A DNA stretch of 6,449 bases from Deltaproteobacteria bacterium (GCA_024275855.1 JAJRYL010000202.1:1-6449), one strand, 5' to 3'; numbered from the stretch's first letter, positions 1-5,952 are shown. Made by a program: numbers and translations. Notes: generated from the sequence alone by a model not told the origin.

Positions 1-264
1 AAACCCTGCCGCCGCCAACAGATAAGCGGATATATGGCAGGGTTATATATAAAATAACTAATCATTCCTTAATATGTATTTAATTCTTACCTGTTACAAT
101 GGCTCTTAATCCCGGATATTGCGGGTTGGGCGGTTGCAGCTGTTTTGAATTTGAGCGTATCTCCTTGTTCGTTATGCCCTTTGCGGCTGACGGTTATAAT
201 TGAACCGGGCTGTTGTCTGATATTAAAGCCTGTTGGGTTTAAGTGAAAAAAGGTGTAAAGCATT
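1..264. other. Gene-free upstream region
   Basis: No coding sequence is supported here. The first 44 bases form an inverted repeat (listed separately), followed by AT-rich DNA to about 100. A good -10-like hexamer TATAAT lies at 195-200, but no acceptable -35 box stands 16-18 bases upstream, so a promoter is only a weak possibility. The motif CCGGGCTGTT at 205-214 recurs after the TPR gene at 1300-1309. The stretch ends in the Shine-Dalgarno AAGGTG (250-255), 9 bases before the ATG at 265. Confidence 0.6.
2..44. repeat. Inverted repeat at window edge
   Basis: AACCCTGCC at 2-10 is perfectly complementary to GGCAGGGTT at 36-44. A second short dyad is nested inside, CCGC (12-15) with GCGG (26-29). 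On the plus strand the structure is followed by an AT-rich run rather than a T tract, so it is not a typical rightward terminator. It could be the terminator of a leftward gene outside the window, or a regulatory or attenuating hairpin. The role is unknown. Confidence 0.55.
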
Positions 265-720
265 ATGGATAAGAGCCGAAATATATCTCATGGGAAAGGG
301 GCGGTCAGACTCTGCAAAACTTTATTTTTGCTATTGATCCTGTTCGTTTCGGTCTCCTGCTCAAGCGGAAAAGAAGAGGTGGCGCAGCCGGCCGATTTAC
401 GCGGCGGAGAGACTCGCGATACACTACCGCCATATTACTTTACCGGGGATACCGCGGCGGCGTACAAGGCGGCCAAAGATATTCCCGAAGTGCTCGACAG
501 CCTGTACTGCTACTGCGATTGTAAAAAGAATATGGGGCACAAAAGCCTGCTGACCTGTTATGTCAATAAGCACGGCGCGTACTGCGATATCTGTATTAAC
601 GAGGCTCTTATGGCAAAGCGCATGCATTCAGAGGGTGCGGACGCGGCGACGATAAGAAAAGCGGTCGATAAAAAGTTCAAAAAAATTCACGACCAACGTA
701 TGAAACAGATGAGGAGATAA
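265..720 (+). CDS. PCYCGC-motif-like cysteine-rich lipoprotein
   Basis: This is a predicted exported lipoprotein of 151 residues. The N-terminus has basic residues, a hydrophobic stretch (about 19-31) and a lipobox ending at Cys32 (VSVSC), so it should be lipidated and membrane-anchored, facing the periplasm. The mature part carries YCYCDC at 81-86, then GHKSLLTCYV (91-100) and HGAYCDIC (103-110), giving Cys82, 84, 86, 98, 107 and 110 plus His92 and His103. This order matches my recollection of the PCYCGC-motif family of unknown function, whose core is PCYCGC-x-GH-x-S-x(2)-C followed by a C-x(2)-C. Here the Pro and Gly of the name motif are replaced by Tyr81 and Asp85. The tail (from about 125) is highly basic. 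The start is supported by AAGGTG nine bases upstream. The stop overlaps the next gene's ATG by one base, implying translational coupling. Metal, haem or thiol handling is inferred from the cysteines and the locus, not shown. Confidence 0.8.
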   Translation: MDKSRNISHGKGAVRLCKTLFLLLILFVSVSCSSGKEEVAQPADLRGGETRDTLPPYYFTGDTAAAYKAAKDIPEVLDSLYCYCDCKKNMGHKSLLTCYVNKHGAYCDICINEALMAKRMHSEGADAATIRKAVDKKFKKIHDQRMKQMRR

Positions 721-1298
721 TGGCTTCGAAAAGTTCAGGTACTCTAAGCACGGTAATCATCGCTGTTATAGTCGCGGTTATCTTCGGCGTAGGCGGTTAT
801 ATGGTCGGTTCGAGGTCCGGCGGCGGGGGCATGGTCTATCACGAGGCCGGCGGCACAACGCAGCAGGGCGGTAACGGCAAGGCTATCTTAAAAGAGCTGC
901 TCGCCAAACAGAAAGAAAACCCTAAAGATATAAACGCGGCGATTCGCCTTGCGGACGCTCTGTTTGAGCAGAAGCAGTTCGAAGACGCGATTAAATACTA
1001 TAAGCTCGCTATCGATATCGACCCCAACAAACCGTGGGGATACAACGCTATCGGGCTCGCCATGCATTATCTCGGTAATCCTGTAGAGGGGCTAAAGTAT
1101 ATAGAGCTTGGAATAAAGCACAACCCGTACCATCAACAGATATGGCTAACCAAAGGGTTTATTCTCGCATACGGTATGGCGGATCGCGACGGGGCTAAGG
1201 CCGCGTGGGAGAAGGCAAAGGCGATTAACCCTGAAACCCGTGTCGGCAAGGCTGCGCAGGAGTACCTTGTTCAGATATCAAAGCAGGCCGAAAAGTAA
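720..1298 (+). CDS. Membrane-anchored TPR protein, CcmI/NrfG-like role possible
   Basis: This 192-residue protein has one N-terminal membrane segment (about 10-30), a glycine-rich linker (31-53) and a helical domain of about three tetratricopeptide repeats (roughly 70-103, 104-137 and 138-171). The TPR signatures are visible as A-x(2)-LADALFEQKQFEDAIKYY, then GYNAIGLAMHYLGNPVEGL, with the typical D/N-P ends (DP at 101-102, NP at 135-136 and 170-171). The topology puts the TPR domain in the periplasm. In System I, TPR proteins such as CcmI and NrfG bind apocytochrome C-termini, and a similar chaperone job for this protein next to ResB and ResC is an inference from context. The ATG overlaps the preceding stop (TAATG) and is preceded by GAGGAG at 711-716, which fixes the start. 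TPR domains diverge quickly, so the precise family cannot be named. Confidence 0.85.
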   Translation: MASKSSGTLSTVIIAVIVAVIFGVGGYMVGSRSGGGGMVYHEAGGTTQQGGNGKAILKELLAKQKENPKDINAAIRLADALFEQKQFEDAIKYYKLAIDIDPNKPWGYNAIGLAMHYLGNPVEGLKYIELGIKHNPYHQQIWLTKGFILAYGMADRDGAKAAWEKAKAINPETRVGKAAQEYLVQISKQAEK

Positions 1299-1379
1299 CC
1301 CGGGCTGTTAAAAGGTTTTTAAGACTTGACGCAGACCGTGTGCAAAACCCGGACTGCTCACAATAGAAAGGTTTAAGAG
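1299..1379 (+). other. Intergenic leader before ResB with imperfect repeat
   Basis: This 81-base gap contains two related blocks: CCCGGGCTGTT (1299-1309) with AAAGGTTTTTAAGA (1311-1324), and CCCGGACTGCT (1348-1358) with AAAGGTTTAAGAG (1367-1379). They look like an old imperfect duplication of a leader segment. No convincing promoter or terminator is visible. A TTGACG at 1326-1331 lacks a -10 partner at a proper distance. Confidence 0.4.
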
Positions 1380-1382
1380 GTG
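1375..1382 (+). promoter_or_regulatory. Shine-Dalgarno that decides the ResB start
   Basis: AAGAGGTG at 1375-1382 is the best ribosome binding sequence in this gap. It contains the GTG at 1380 and lies a few bases before the in-frame GTG at 1386, so 1386 is the more likely start. The 1380 start would have to rely on the weaker AAAGG at 1367-1371. Confidence 0.5.
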
Positions 1383-1385
1383 ACG

Positions 1386-2789
1386 GTGGCTAAAGAGAGT
1401 AAGCCCTGGTATACCAGGATCGGAACAGGTATATGGAAGTTCTTCGCTTCATTGAAGCTGACGATAATCGTTCTCATTTCTGTTGCGTTTATCTCTATAA
1501 TTGGTACGGTAATAGAGCAGAATCAGCCGTTGGAAAAGTACCTGATGGCGTACGGCGAGTCGTGGACAAAATTCATCATCTACGGCAACCTTAACAACAT
1601 GTACCACACGTGGTGGTACAACGGGCTGATTCTTACACTCGCTGTAAATATAATCGTCTGTACCTTCGAGCGTTTTCCGACCAAGTGGAATTCGCTTTTA
1701 AAACACAAACCGAAGAAGTTTACCGCGGAAAGCGTTAACCAGTTTGCCAATAAGCGTACCGTTAAGGTGAGCGCCGGGCTTGAAGAGACCAGGACGCGCG
1801 TAGCGGCTATTTTAAAGAAGAACAAGTACAAGACGGTTAAGTTCGACGGTAACTCCGATGAAGACTTTACCTACTGCTGGCGTGGCGTAATTGGCCGTTT
1901 CGGTTCCGATATTACCCATGTAAGCCTGCTCTTAATCCTCTTTGGCGCCATTATAGGCGGTTTTTACGGGTATAAAGATTTTAAGGTAGTCTACACCGGA
2001 GACACTATCGAGGTACCTGACGTCGATTATAATCTAAGGCTCGACAAGTTCTGGATAGAGTATTACGAGTCCGGTCAGATTAAGCAGTACAACAGCCTGC
2101 TTACCGTTGTCGAGGACGGCAAGGACGTGCTTACTAAGCAGATATGGGTCAATGAGCCGCTCGATTACAAAGGCGTGCGTTTCTACCAGTCTTCATGGGG
2201 CAACGCGTGGGACAGGATAGCAAAGGCCAATATTGCCATGATCGGTAAGGAGAAGGAGCAGATCTACTCCAATATGGAGATAGACTGGGGGGTACTTACC
2301 AAGATACCGGACACCGAGTACAGTGTAAAACTTATCGGTTTCGCAGGCGACTTCGCTTACGACGAAGAGAGGAACGAGGTCTTTTCCAAGTCTGCGGAGG
2401 CCAACAACCCCGCGATTCAGATAGAGGTATACAGGGGCGGCAAACTGATTTCGAGCCCGTGGATCTTCATTAAGTATCCGGGTATCTTTCCCGCCATACC
2501 CGACTCCGAGGAAGATATAGTCTTCGGGGGGTATACCGGCCTGCTTTACTCCGGTCTTTCGCTCAACAAAGACCCCGGCGTAAATATAGTATGGCTCGGC
2601 TGCCTTATAATGGTTAGCGGTTTCTTTCTTACATTCTTTGTCTACCACAGAAGGCTCTGGGTCTATATTCATACTGTAGATGGCGGCACAGAGGTTTCAC
2701 TGGGTGGATTGATAAATAAGAGTAATTTTGTTTTTGAACGTGAAATAGAAAATATTGCCAAGAAGATTAAAGGCGATACTGAAGTATAG
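1386..2789 (+). CDS. resB: Cytochrome c biogenesis protein ResB (Ccs1)
   Basis: ResB/Ccs1 is the partner of CcsA in the System II haem-delivery and cytochrome c synthetase complex of the inner membrane. The protein is about 467 residues, normal for the family. It shows the expected plan: membrane segments near residues 17-43 (SLKLTIIVLISVAF, then GTVIEQNQP), 78-94, 176-197 (HVSLLLILFGAIIGGFYGYK, with the conserved haem-associated His178) and 399-424, separated by a large periplasmic domain (about 198-398). The last segment ends in VYHRRLWV with His421, another conserved family position. The periplasmic domain carries the family pattern WVNEPLDYKGVRFYQSSWG. Translation probably starts at the GTG at 1386 rather than the in-frame GTG at 1380, which lies inside the best Shine-Dalgarno; the difference is two residues. 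The gene ends in TAG 18 bases before the CcsA homologue, so the two are cotranscribed. Confidence 0.95.
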   Translation: MAKESKPWYTRIGTGIWKFFASLKLTIIVLISVAFISIIGTVIEQNQPLEKYLMAYGESWTKFIIYGNLNNMYHTWWYNGLILTLAVNIIVCTFERFPTKWNSLLKHKPKKFTAESVNQFANKRTVKVSAGLEETRTRVAAILKKNKYKTVKFDGNSDEDFTYCWRGVIGRFGSDITHVSLLLILFGAIIGGFYGYKDFKVVYTGDTIEVPDVDYNLRLDKFWIEYYESGQIKQYNSLLTVVEDGKDVLTKQIWVNEPLDYKGVRFYQSSWGNAWDRIAKANIAMIGKEKEQIYSNMEIDWGVLTKIPDTEYSVKLIGFAGDFAYDEERNEVFSKSAEANNPAIQIEVYRGGKLISSPWIFIKYPGIFPAIPDSEEDIVFGGYTGLLYSGLSLNKDPGVNIVWLGCLIMVSGFFLTFFVYHRRLWVYIHTVDGGTEVSLGGLINKSNFVFEREIENIAKKIKGDTEV

Positions 2790-2807
2790 ATATTTAGGGG
2801 GATTCTG

Positions 2808-3695
2808 ATGATACTGTCACTGGTATTTTTTACATTTTCATTCATTTTCTATCTTGTAACCGCTCTGGTTTATGTAGCCAACTGGTTCGTAAAAAAGAAG
2901 TGGCTCGGCCAGATAGCCACAACAATGGCTTTTGTAACACTCTTTTCCACCTCGATGATACTTATCATGCGCGCGGGCGAGTCCGGTCACGCGCCGTTTT
3001 CAAACCTCTTCGAGTCTATGGTGCTTTTTGTCTGGGCGCTGAACATCGGTTACCTTCTTATGGAGTACAGGTACAAGTTCAAGTCTCTCGGCGCGGTTAT
3101 AATGGCTCTTGAGTTTATCGCCATGCTCTCCGCCTCTCTGCTCCCGTACAGGTTTAAGAGCGTAGAGCCGTTAAACCCGGCGTTGCAGAACAAGTGGCAC
3201 TTTATGGTCGATTTTCTCTCCAAGTTCGGTCTTGAAGATTACGCTATCGGATGGCTCGATTTCCATGTCTTTACCACCTTTATAGGTTACGCGGCCTTTG
3301 CTATCTCCTTTGGTCTGGCCTTGACCTATCTTGTAAAAAACAAGGCGGAGGTTAAGGGTAAAAAGAACTTTCTGCTCGACAGGTTTCCAGATTCCAAGAT
3401 GCTCGACGAACTGAGCTACATTGCTATTGCGTGGGGTTTTCCCTTCCTTACCATCGGTATCGTAACGGGCGCTATATGGGCTAACGAGGCGTGGGGACGG
3501 CCCTGGAGCTGGGACCCTAAAGAGACATGGTCCGCTATTACGTGGATGATTTACGCCTCGTACCTCCATGCCCGCGTTACCCGCGGCTGGAGAGGCAGAA
3601 GAGCCGCGTGGATAGCCGTGCTCGGTTTCGTTGCCATTATCTTCCTTTACTGGGGAGTAAGTTTTATACTGCCGGGCCTTCACGCCTACGCCTGA
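2808..3695 (+). CDS. ccsA: Cytochrome c biogenesis protein CcsA/ResC, haem handling
   Basis: CcsA (ResC, also called CcsB in some genomes) brings haem across the membrane and presents it to apocytochrome CxxCH sites together with ResB. The 295-residue protein is polytopic, with about eight hydrophobic segments. Its tryptophan-rich haem-binding WWD signature is WGRPWSWDPKE at 229-239. Candidate haem-ligand or conserved histidines are His61 (SGHAPFSNLFES), His153 (in DFHVFTTFIGYAAF), His254 (YLHAR) and His292 in the typical C-terminal ending LPGLHAYA. All family hallmarks are present, so the protein should be functional. The ATG is preceded by AGGGGG (2796-2801) at six bases. It follows resB by 18 bases and forms the core of the operon. 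The gene ends in TGA, which shows that TGA is a normal stop codon in this organism. Confidence 0.95.
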   Translation: MILSLVFFTFSFIFYLVTALVYVANWFVKKKWLGQIATTMAFVTLFSTSMILIMRAGESGHAPFSNLFESMVLFVWALNIGYLLMEYRYKFKSLGAVIMALEFIAMLSASLLPYRFKSVEPLNPALQNKWHFMVDFLSKFGLEDYAIGWLDFHVFTTFIGYAAFAISFGLALTYLVKNKAEVKGKKNFLLDRFPDSKMLDELSYIAIAWGFPFLTIGIVTGAIWANEAWGRPWSWDPKETWSAITWMIYASYLHARVTRGWRGRRAAWIAVLGFVAIIFLYWGVSFILPGLHAYA

Positions 3696-3951
3696 TTTAC
3701 GGCATACGGGTGAGCGGGGGCGAAAGCTTAAGGGCAACGCCGTAGCTTTAAGTCCGTTATATTAACGTCGGGGCCTGAAGCTTAAGGCAACGCCCGGGCT
3801 TGCAGGCTGACGCTTCGTTAACTTCGGGGCCGGTTTTTTTAAAGCCCGCGCGGCACGAGTTAGAAGCGTTTTTAAAAATAGTAGCGGTCGAGGGTGTCGG
3901 TCTCTGTGCCCTGATAGAACACAAACCTAATGACGAGGACTCTGTTATATT
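3696..3951. other. Intergenic region with tandem repeat and T tract
   Basis: This 256-base stretch interrupts the biogenesis cluster. No gene is supported in it. It contains an imperfect tandem repeat (3722-3831, listed separately), immediately followed by CGG and seven T residues (3834-3840). GCCC at 3793-3796 could pair with GGGC at 3827-3830 to make a weak terminator, but the long loop makes this doubtful. From 3841 to 3951 there is nothing clear except a modest GAGGA (3935-3939), 12 bases before the ATG at 3952. Confidence 0.5.
3722..3831. repeat. Two imperfect tandem copies of a 54-55 bp unit
   Basis: Copy one (3722-3775) and copy two (3777-3831) share the start GAA(A)GCTTAAG(G)GCAACGCC and the end TTAAC(G/T)TCGGGGCC, with a diverged middle. 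The junction forms a near-palindrome around AAGCTT (GCCTgAAGCTTaAGGC, 3773-3788), and copy two contains the perfect palindrome GCCCGGGC (3792-3799). This could be a small dispersed repeat family of the host genome, which cannot be tested within the window. Confidence 0.6.
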
Positions 3952-4551
3952 ATGACCGAAACAAAAAACGATACTGAAGAGGCGGGGCTGCCTAAATCGG
4001 TAATCGGTGTCATTATCGCCGTTATAATAATTATCGCGGTTGTAATAGTCGTTACCGGAAAGTCGAAGTTCGAGCCGGTTAACGTAGGCACTCAGGCTAT
4101 CGAATTCGAGCTTCCGACCCTTGACTGAGTAAACGTCAAGCTTAGCGATTTTAGAGGCAAGGTAGTCTTTTTAAATTTCTGGGCTACCTGGTGCAAGCCG
4201 TGCGAAGACGAGATGCCTTCCATGCAGGCCCTGTATAACAAGATGGATAAAAGCAAGTTCGAGATAGTGGCCGTAAGCATAGACACCGGAAGCGCAAGCG
4301 ATGTACAGGCGTTCGTAGACAAGTTCGGCCTCACCTTTACCGTCCTTCGCGATAAGAAGGGCAGGATAAAGGAGAAGTACAAGACCACGGGCGTGCCGGA
4401 AACGTTTATTCTCGATCAGAACGGTGTTGTGGCCGAGAAGGTTAACGGGCCGAGGGACTGGGCGAGGGAGTCTAACATGTATACTATTTTAGACCTCATA
4501 GCAAACGGCGCGCAGAGCCCTGAGCAGTATAAGAAGCGCGGCAAGAAGTAG
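3952..4551 (+). pseudogene. resA: ResA/TlpA-type thioredoxin with one in-frame TGA
   Basis: This is a membrane-anchored thioredoxin that would reduce apocytochrome c cysteines in the periplasm. The 200-codon frame is complete apart from TGA at codon 59 (4126-4128). Residues 1-15 are cytoplasmic and 16-35 form the membrane anchor (SVIGVIIAVIIIIAVVIVV). The fold then begins FELPTLD-stop-VNVKLSDFRGKVVFLNFWATWC, with active site Cys81-Lys-Pro-Cys84 and cis-Pro149 in TTGVPETFIL. Relatives usually have glycine after LPTLD, and GGA to TGA is one base change. Codon use and family identity are unbroken on both sides, so the frame is recent or intact in origin. The first start codon after the TGA is ATG 4213 (codon 88), which would give a 112-residue piece lacking the CxxC and the anchor, so it is not a credible functional product. 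Possible explanations are a nonsense mutation, a base error, or readthrough or recoding. No convincing selenocysteine hairpin is visible, and codon 59 is not a redox position. The start at ATG 3952 has only a weak, distant Shine-Dalgarno (GAGGA). Confidence 0.8.
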
Positions 4552-4638
4552 CAAGGCGTAAAGTTAAGAAGATAAACGGTAAAAAGCGAAAACGTTACTT
4601 CTTTCGTATATTATAATTTTCTTTTAAGAGGTGTCTAT
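4552..4638 (+). other. AT-rich gap before CcdA
   Basis: This is an 87-base AT-rich spacer. It includes TATTATAAT ending at 4617, which resembles a -10 box but has no -35 partner and would place the transcript start on top of the ribosome binding site. Cotranscription of ccdA with the upstream gene is therefore more likely. Confidence 0.4.
4626..4633 (+). promoter_or_regulatory. Shine-Dalgarno fixing the TTG start of CcdA
   Basis: AAGAGGTG is a strong ribosome binding site that ends five bases before TTG 4639. The next residues match the CcdA N-terminus, and no ATG or GTG precedes the first membrane segment at a useful distance, so TTG is the start. Confidence 0.65.
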
Positions 4639-5370
4639 TTGACTACCGAAGTCTCCATACCGTTGGCCTTTTTGGGCGGCATTCTCTCTTTCATCTCCCC
4701 GTGCGTTCTGCCTCTTGTGCCTTCTTACATCTCTTTTGTAACCGGCATCTCATTTGAGGAGCTTACCGATGATGACGGCAAGAACCTTAAAAAGGTTATT
4801 TTTAAGAACTCTATAATGTTTATTCTCGGTTTTACGACTGTTTTTGTCGTAATTCTCGGCTCCTCCGCGCAGCTTCTCGGTAACGTCTTTATGGAGTACC
4901 AGGATATAGTGCGCAGGGTGGGCGGAATAATTATAATCGTGCTCGGCGTTCATATAATCGGCGTCATAAACTTTAAGTTCCTGCAGCGGGAAAAAAGGCT
5001 GCACTTCTTTAAAGAGAAACCGTCGGGCATGCTCGGCTCTTTCTTGGTCGGTATCGGTTTTGCCGCAGGTTGGACACCCTGCATAGGGCCTATACTTTCA
5101 GCTATTTTCGCAGTTGCCGCGACATCGAAGTCGGCATGGTCCGGCATGTCGCTTTTCGTAGCCTATTCAGCAGGTTTGGCCATACCGTTTCTTCTTACCT
5201 CACTCGGAATTAACACCTTTCTCAAGTACTTTAACAAGCTCAAAAGGTACATGCGCGCAGTCTCTATAGTAACGGGATTGTTCTTAATAGTTACAGGGGT
5301 CTTGATTTTTTCCAATTCTCTTGCTATTATAGCTGGGTATCTTAATAGTATTTTACCGCAATTGAGCTAA
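4639..5370 (+). CDS. ccdA: CcdA thiol-disulfide transporter
   Basis: CcdA moves reducing equivalents from cytoplasmic thioredoxin across the inner membrane to periplasmic thioredoxins such as ResA, keeping apocytochrome CxxCH cysteines reduced. The 243-residue protein has six predicted membrane segments (about 6-36, 55-80, 91-112, 131-160, 167-190 and 207-232). The two family redox motifs are clear: SPCVLPLVP with Cys22 in the first segment, and GWTPCIGP with Cys148 in the fourth. These cysteines form the catalytic pair. Length and motifs are those of the short CcdA form, without the thioredoxin or DsbD extensions. Translation starts at TTG with a strong Shine-Dalgarno. Its position directly after the resA-like gene fits the electron route CcdA to ResA to apocytochrome. 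A glutaredoxin-like gene follows after 30 bases. Confidence 0.95.
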   Translation: MTTEVSIPLAFLGGILSFISPCVLPLVPSYISFVTGISFEELTDDDGKNLKKVIFKNSIMFILGFTTVFVVILGSSAQLLGNVFMEYQDIVRRVGGIIIIVLGVHIIGVINFKFLQREKRLHFFKEKPSGMLGSFLVGIGFAAGWTPCIGPILSAIFAVAATSKSAWSGMSLFVAYSAGLAIPFLLTSLGINTFLKYFNKLKRYMRAVSIVTGLFLIVTGVLIFSNSLAIIAGYLNSILPQLS

Positions 5371-5400
5371 GTTTTATAACTTGATAGGTGGGGTCGGTTT

Positions 5401-5739
5401 ATGTCAAATCTTCTGGTTGAGGTTTATACAAGCAAAGATTGTTCTTGTTGCACGTATGCGGAGAAGGTATCCGGCAAGGGGTGCGCAACCTGTATGGATG
5501 CTTGTAAAACCATAAACAGGGTGAACAAAGATGTTCCCTTTAACTTCAAAGAGGTGGATATAACCGCTAACGACGATCTGCTCAGACGGTATAAAGACGA
5601 CATTCCTACCATCTTCATAAATGGAAAAAAGGCCTTTAAGTTTAAGGTTGATGAAGATGAGTTCAGGAAAAGGGTACGTAAGGAGCTTATAAAAAGCAGC
5701 CTTATGCGTATGTGGGATAAGAAACACCACAACAGTTAA
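5401..5739 (+). CDS. Glutaredoxin-like thioredoxin-fold protein, cysteine-rich
   Basis: This is a small (112-residue) protein with no signal peptide or membrane segment, so it should be cytoplasmic. The fold is seen as beta strand LLVEVYTSKDC, a cysteine-bearing turn, a helix, KEVDIT, then the cis-proline loop DIPTIFINGKKAFKFKV (Pro69) and a basic C-terminal helix, resembling the short glutaredoxin-like family (DUF836 style). The active turn is Cys14-Ser-Cys16-Cys17, so a Cys14-x2-Cys17 pair can form. Unusually, the segment after it contains a second CxxC (Cys28-Ala-Thr-Cys31) and Cys35, where relatives normally have a plain helix. This suggests a second redox pair or a bound metal, which is inference. 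AGGTGGGG at 5386-5393 gives the start. Being 30 bases after ccdA, it might supply electrons to CcdA or act on thiols or metals in cytochrome assembly, but the substrate cannot be read from sequence. Confidence 0.85.
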   Translation: MSNLLVEVYTSKDCSCCTYAEKVSGKGCATCMDACKTINRVNKDVPFNFKEVDITANDDLLRRYKDDIPTIFINGKKAFKFKVDEDEFRKRVRKELIKSSLMRMWDKKHHNS

Positions 5740-5844
5740 CTCCTTCCCGTGTTATAGCAGGTCATCTCTTTTTTTGAGGTTGGCGCCTCCATCATGTCAC
5801 TGAAACTCTTCGATTTTAAAGGTTTTTTTCTTTTAGATGCCGGA

Positions 5845-5863
5845 GTCTACTATACCAGTAGAC
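5845..5863. promoter_or_regulatory. Dyad operator candidate abutting the -35 box
   Basis: GTCTACT (5845-5851) and AGTAGAC (5857-5863) are perfect inverted 7-bp arms around ATACC. The right arm ends one base before the -35 hexamer at 5865. The placement and size suit the binding site of a dimeric regulator, more likely an activator because it lies upstream of the promoter elements. The regulator is unknown. Confidence 0.5.
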
Positions 5864-5864
5864 C

Positions 5865-5893
5865 TTGACTGATTTTTGGCAATGCTGTATAAT
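5865..5893 (+). promoter_or_regulatory. Sigma-70-type promoter for the cytochrome leader
   Basis: TTGACT (5865-5870) and a perfect TATAAT (5888-5893) are separated by exactly 17 bases, the optimal spacing. Transcription is predicted to start near 5900. It is the strongest promoter-like sequence in the window and would drive the multiheme cytochrome gene at 6040 with a leader of about 140 nt. Confidence 0.7.
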
Positions 5894-5937
5894 AGATACT
5901 GTAAGCTCTTTTCGGACTCATGGCGGGTTTGGACAAT

Positions 5938-5952
5938 TGGCAATGGATGCCA
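5938..5952 (+). promoter_or_regulatory. Small hairpin competing with the terminator
   Basis: TGGCA (5938-5942) pairs with TGCCA (5948-5952) around the loop ATGGA. The 3' arm shares GCCA (5949-5952) with the base of the following terminator, so the two structures cannot both form fully. An earlier TGGC (5921-5924) offers another partner. This could act as an antiterminator, but it is much weaker than the terminator by itself. Confidence 0.35.

Noticed and set aside
121..140. Sigma-54 promoter (GG-N10-GC near TTGCA at 134-138)
   Set aside because: Only the two dinucleotides match; the TGGCAC half is missing.
195..200. Promoter at TATAAT before the first gene
   Set aside because: No acceptable -35 hexamer at 16-18 bases; the nearest TTG-type box (165-170) is 24 bases away.
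2193..2672. 159-codon minus-strand open frame
   Set aside because: It lies wholly inside resB, whose family identity is clear, and its translation shows no recognisable protein.
3171..3737. 188-codon minus-strand open frame
   Set aside because: It is antisense to ccsA; the composition looks like a shadow (proline, arginine and glycine-rich, no motif).
3930..3977. Start at ATG 3930 for resA
   Set aside because: It is in a different frame and stops after 15 codons.
4126..4180. Selenocysteine insertion signal after the TGA in resA
   Set aside because: No stem-loop of suitable size and apical loop could be found just downstream, and codon 59 is a loop position normally held by glycine, not a redox cysteine.
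3952..4551. Alternative genetic code reading TGA as glycine (SR1/Gracilibacteria type)
   Set aside because: CcsA ends in TGA at the exact family C-terminus (GLHAYA), and no other gene here contains an in-frame TGA, so TGA is a stop in this genome.
4213..4551. Independent 112-residue gene starting at ATG 4213
   Set aside because: It would lack the CxxC active site and membrane anchor that are encoded in the same frame just upstream; it is the tail of the interrupted resA.
4612..4617. Promoter at TATAAT before ccdA
   Set aside because: No -35 partner, and the predicted start would fall on the ribosome binding site.
5740..5830. Terminator directly after the glutaredoxin-like gene
   Set aside because: The T runs present are not preceded by a stable stem; the short GAGG/CCTC dyad at 5776-5789 comes after its T run.
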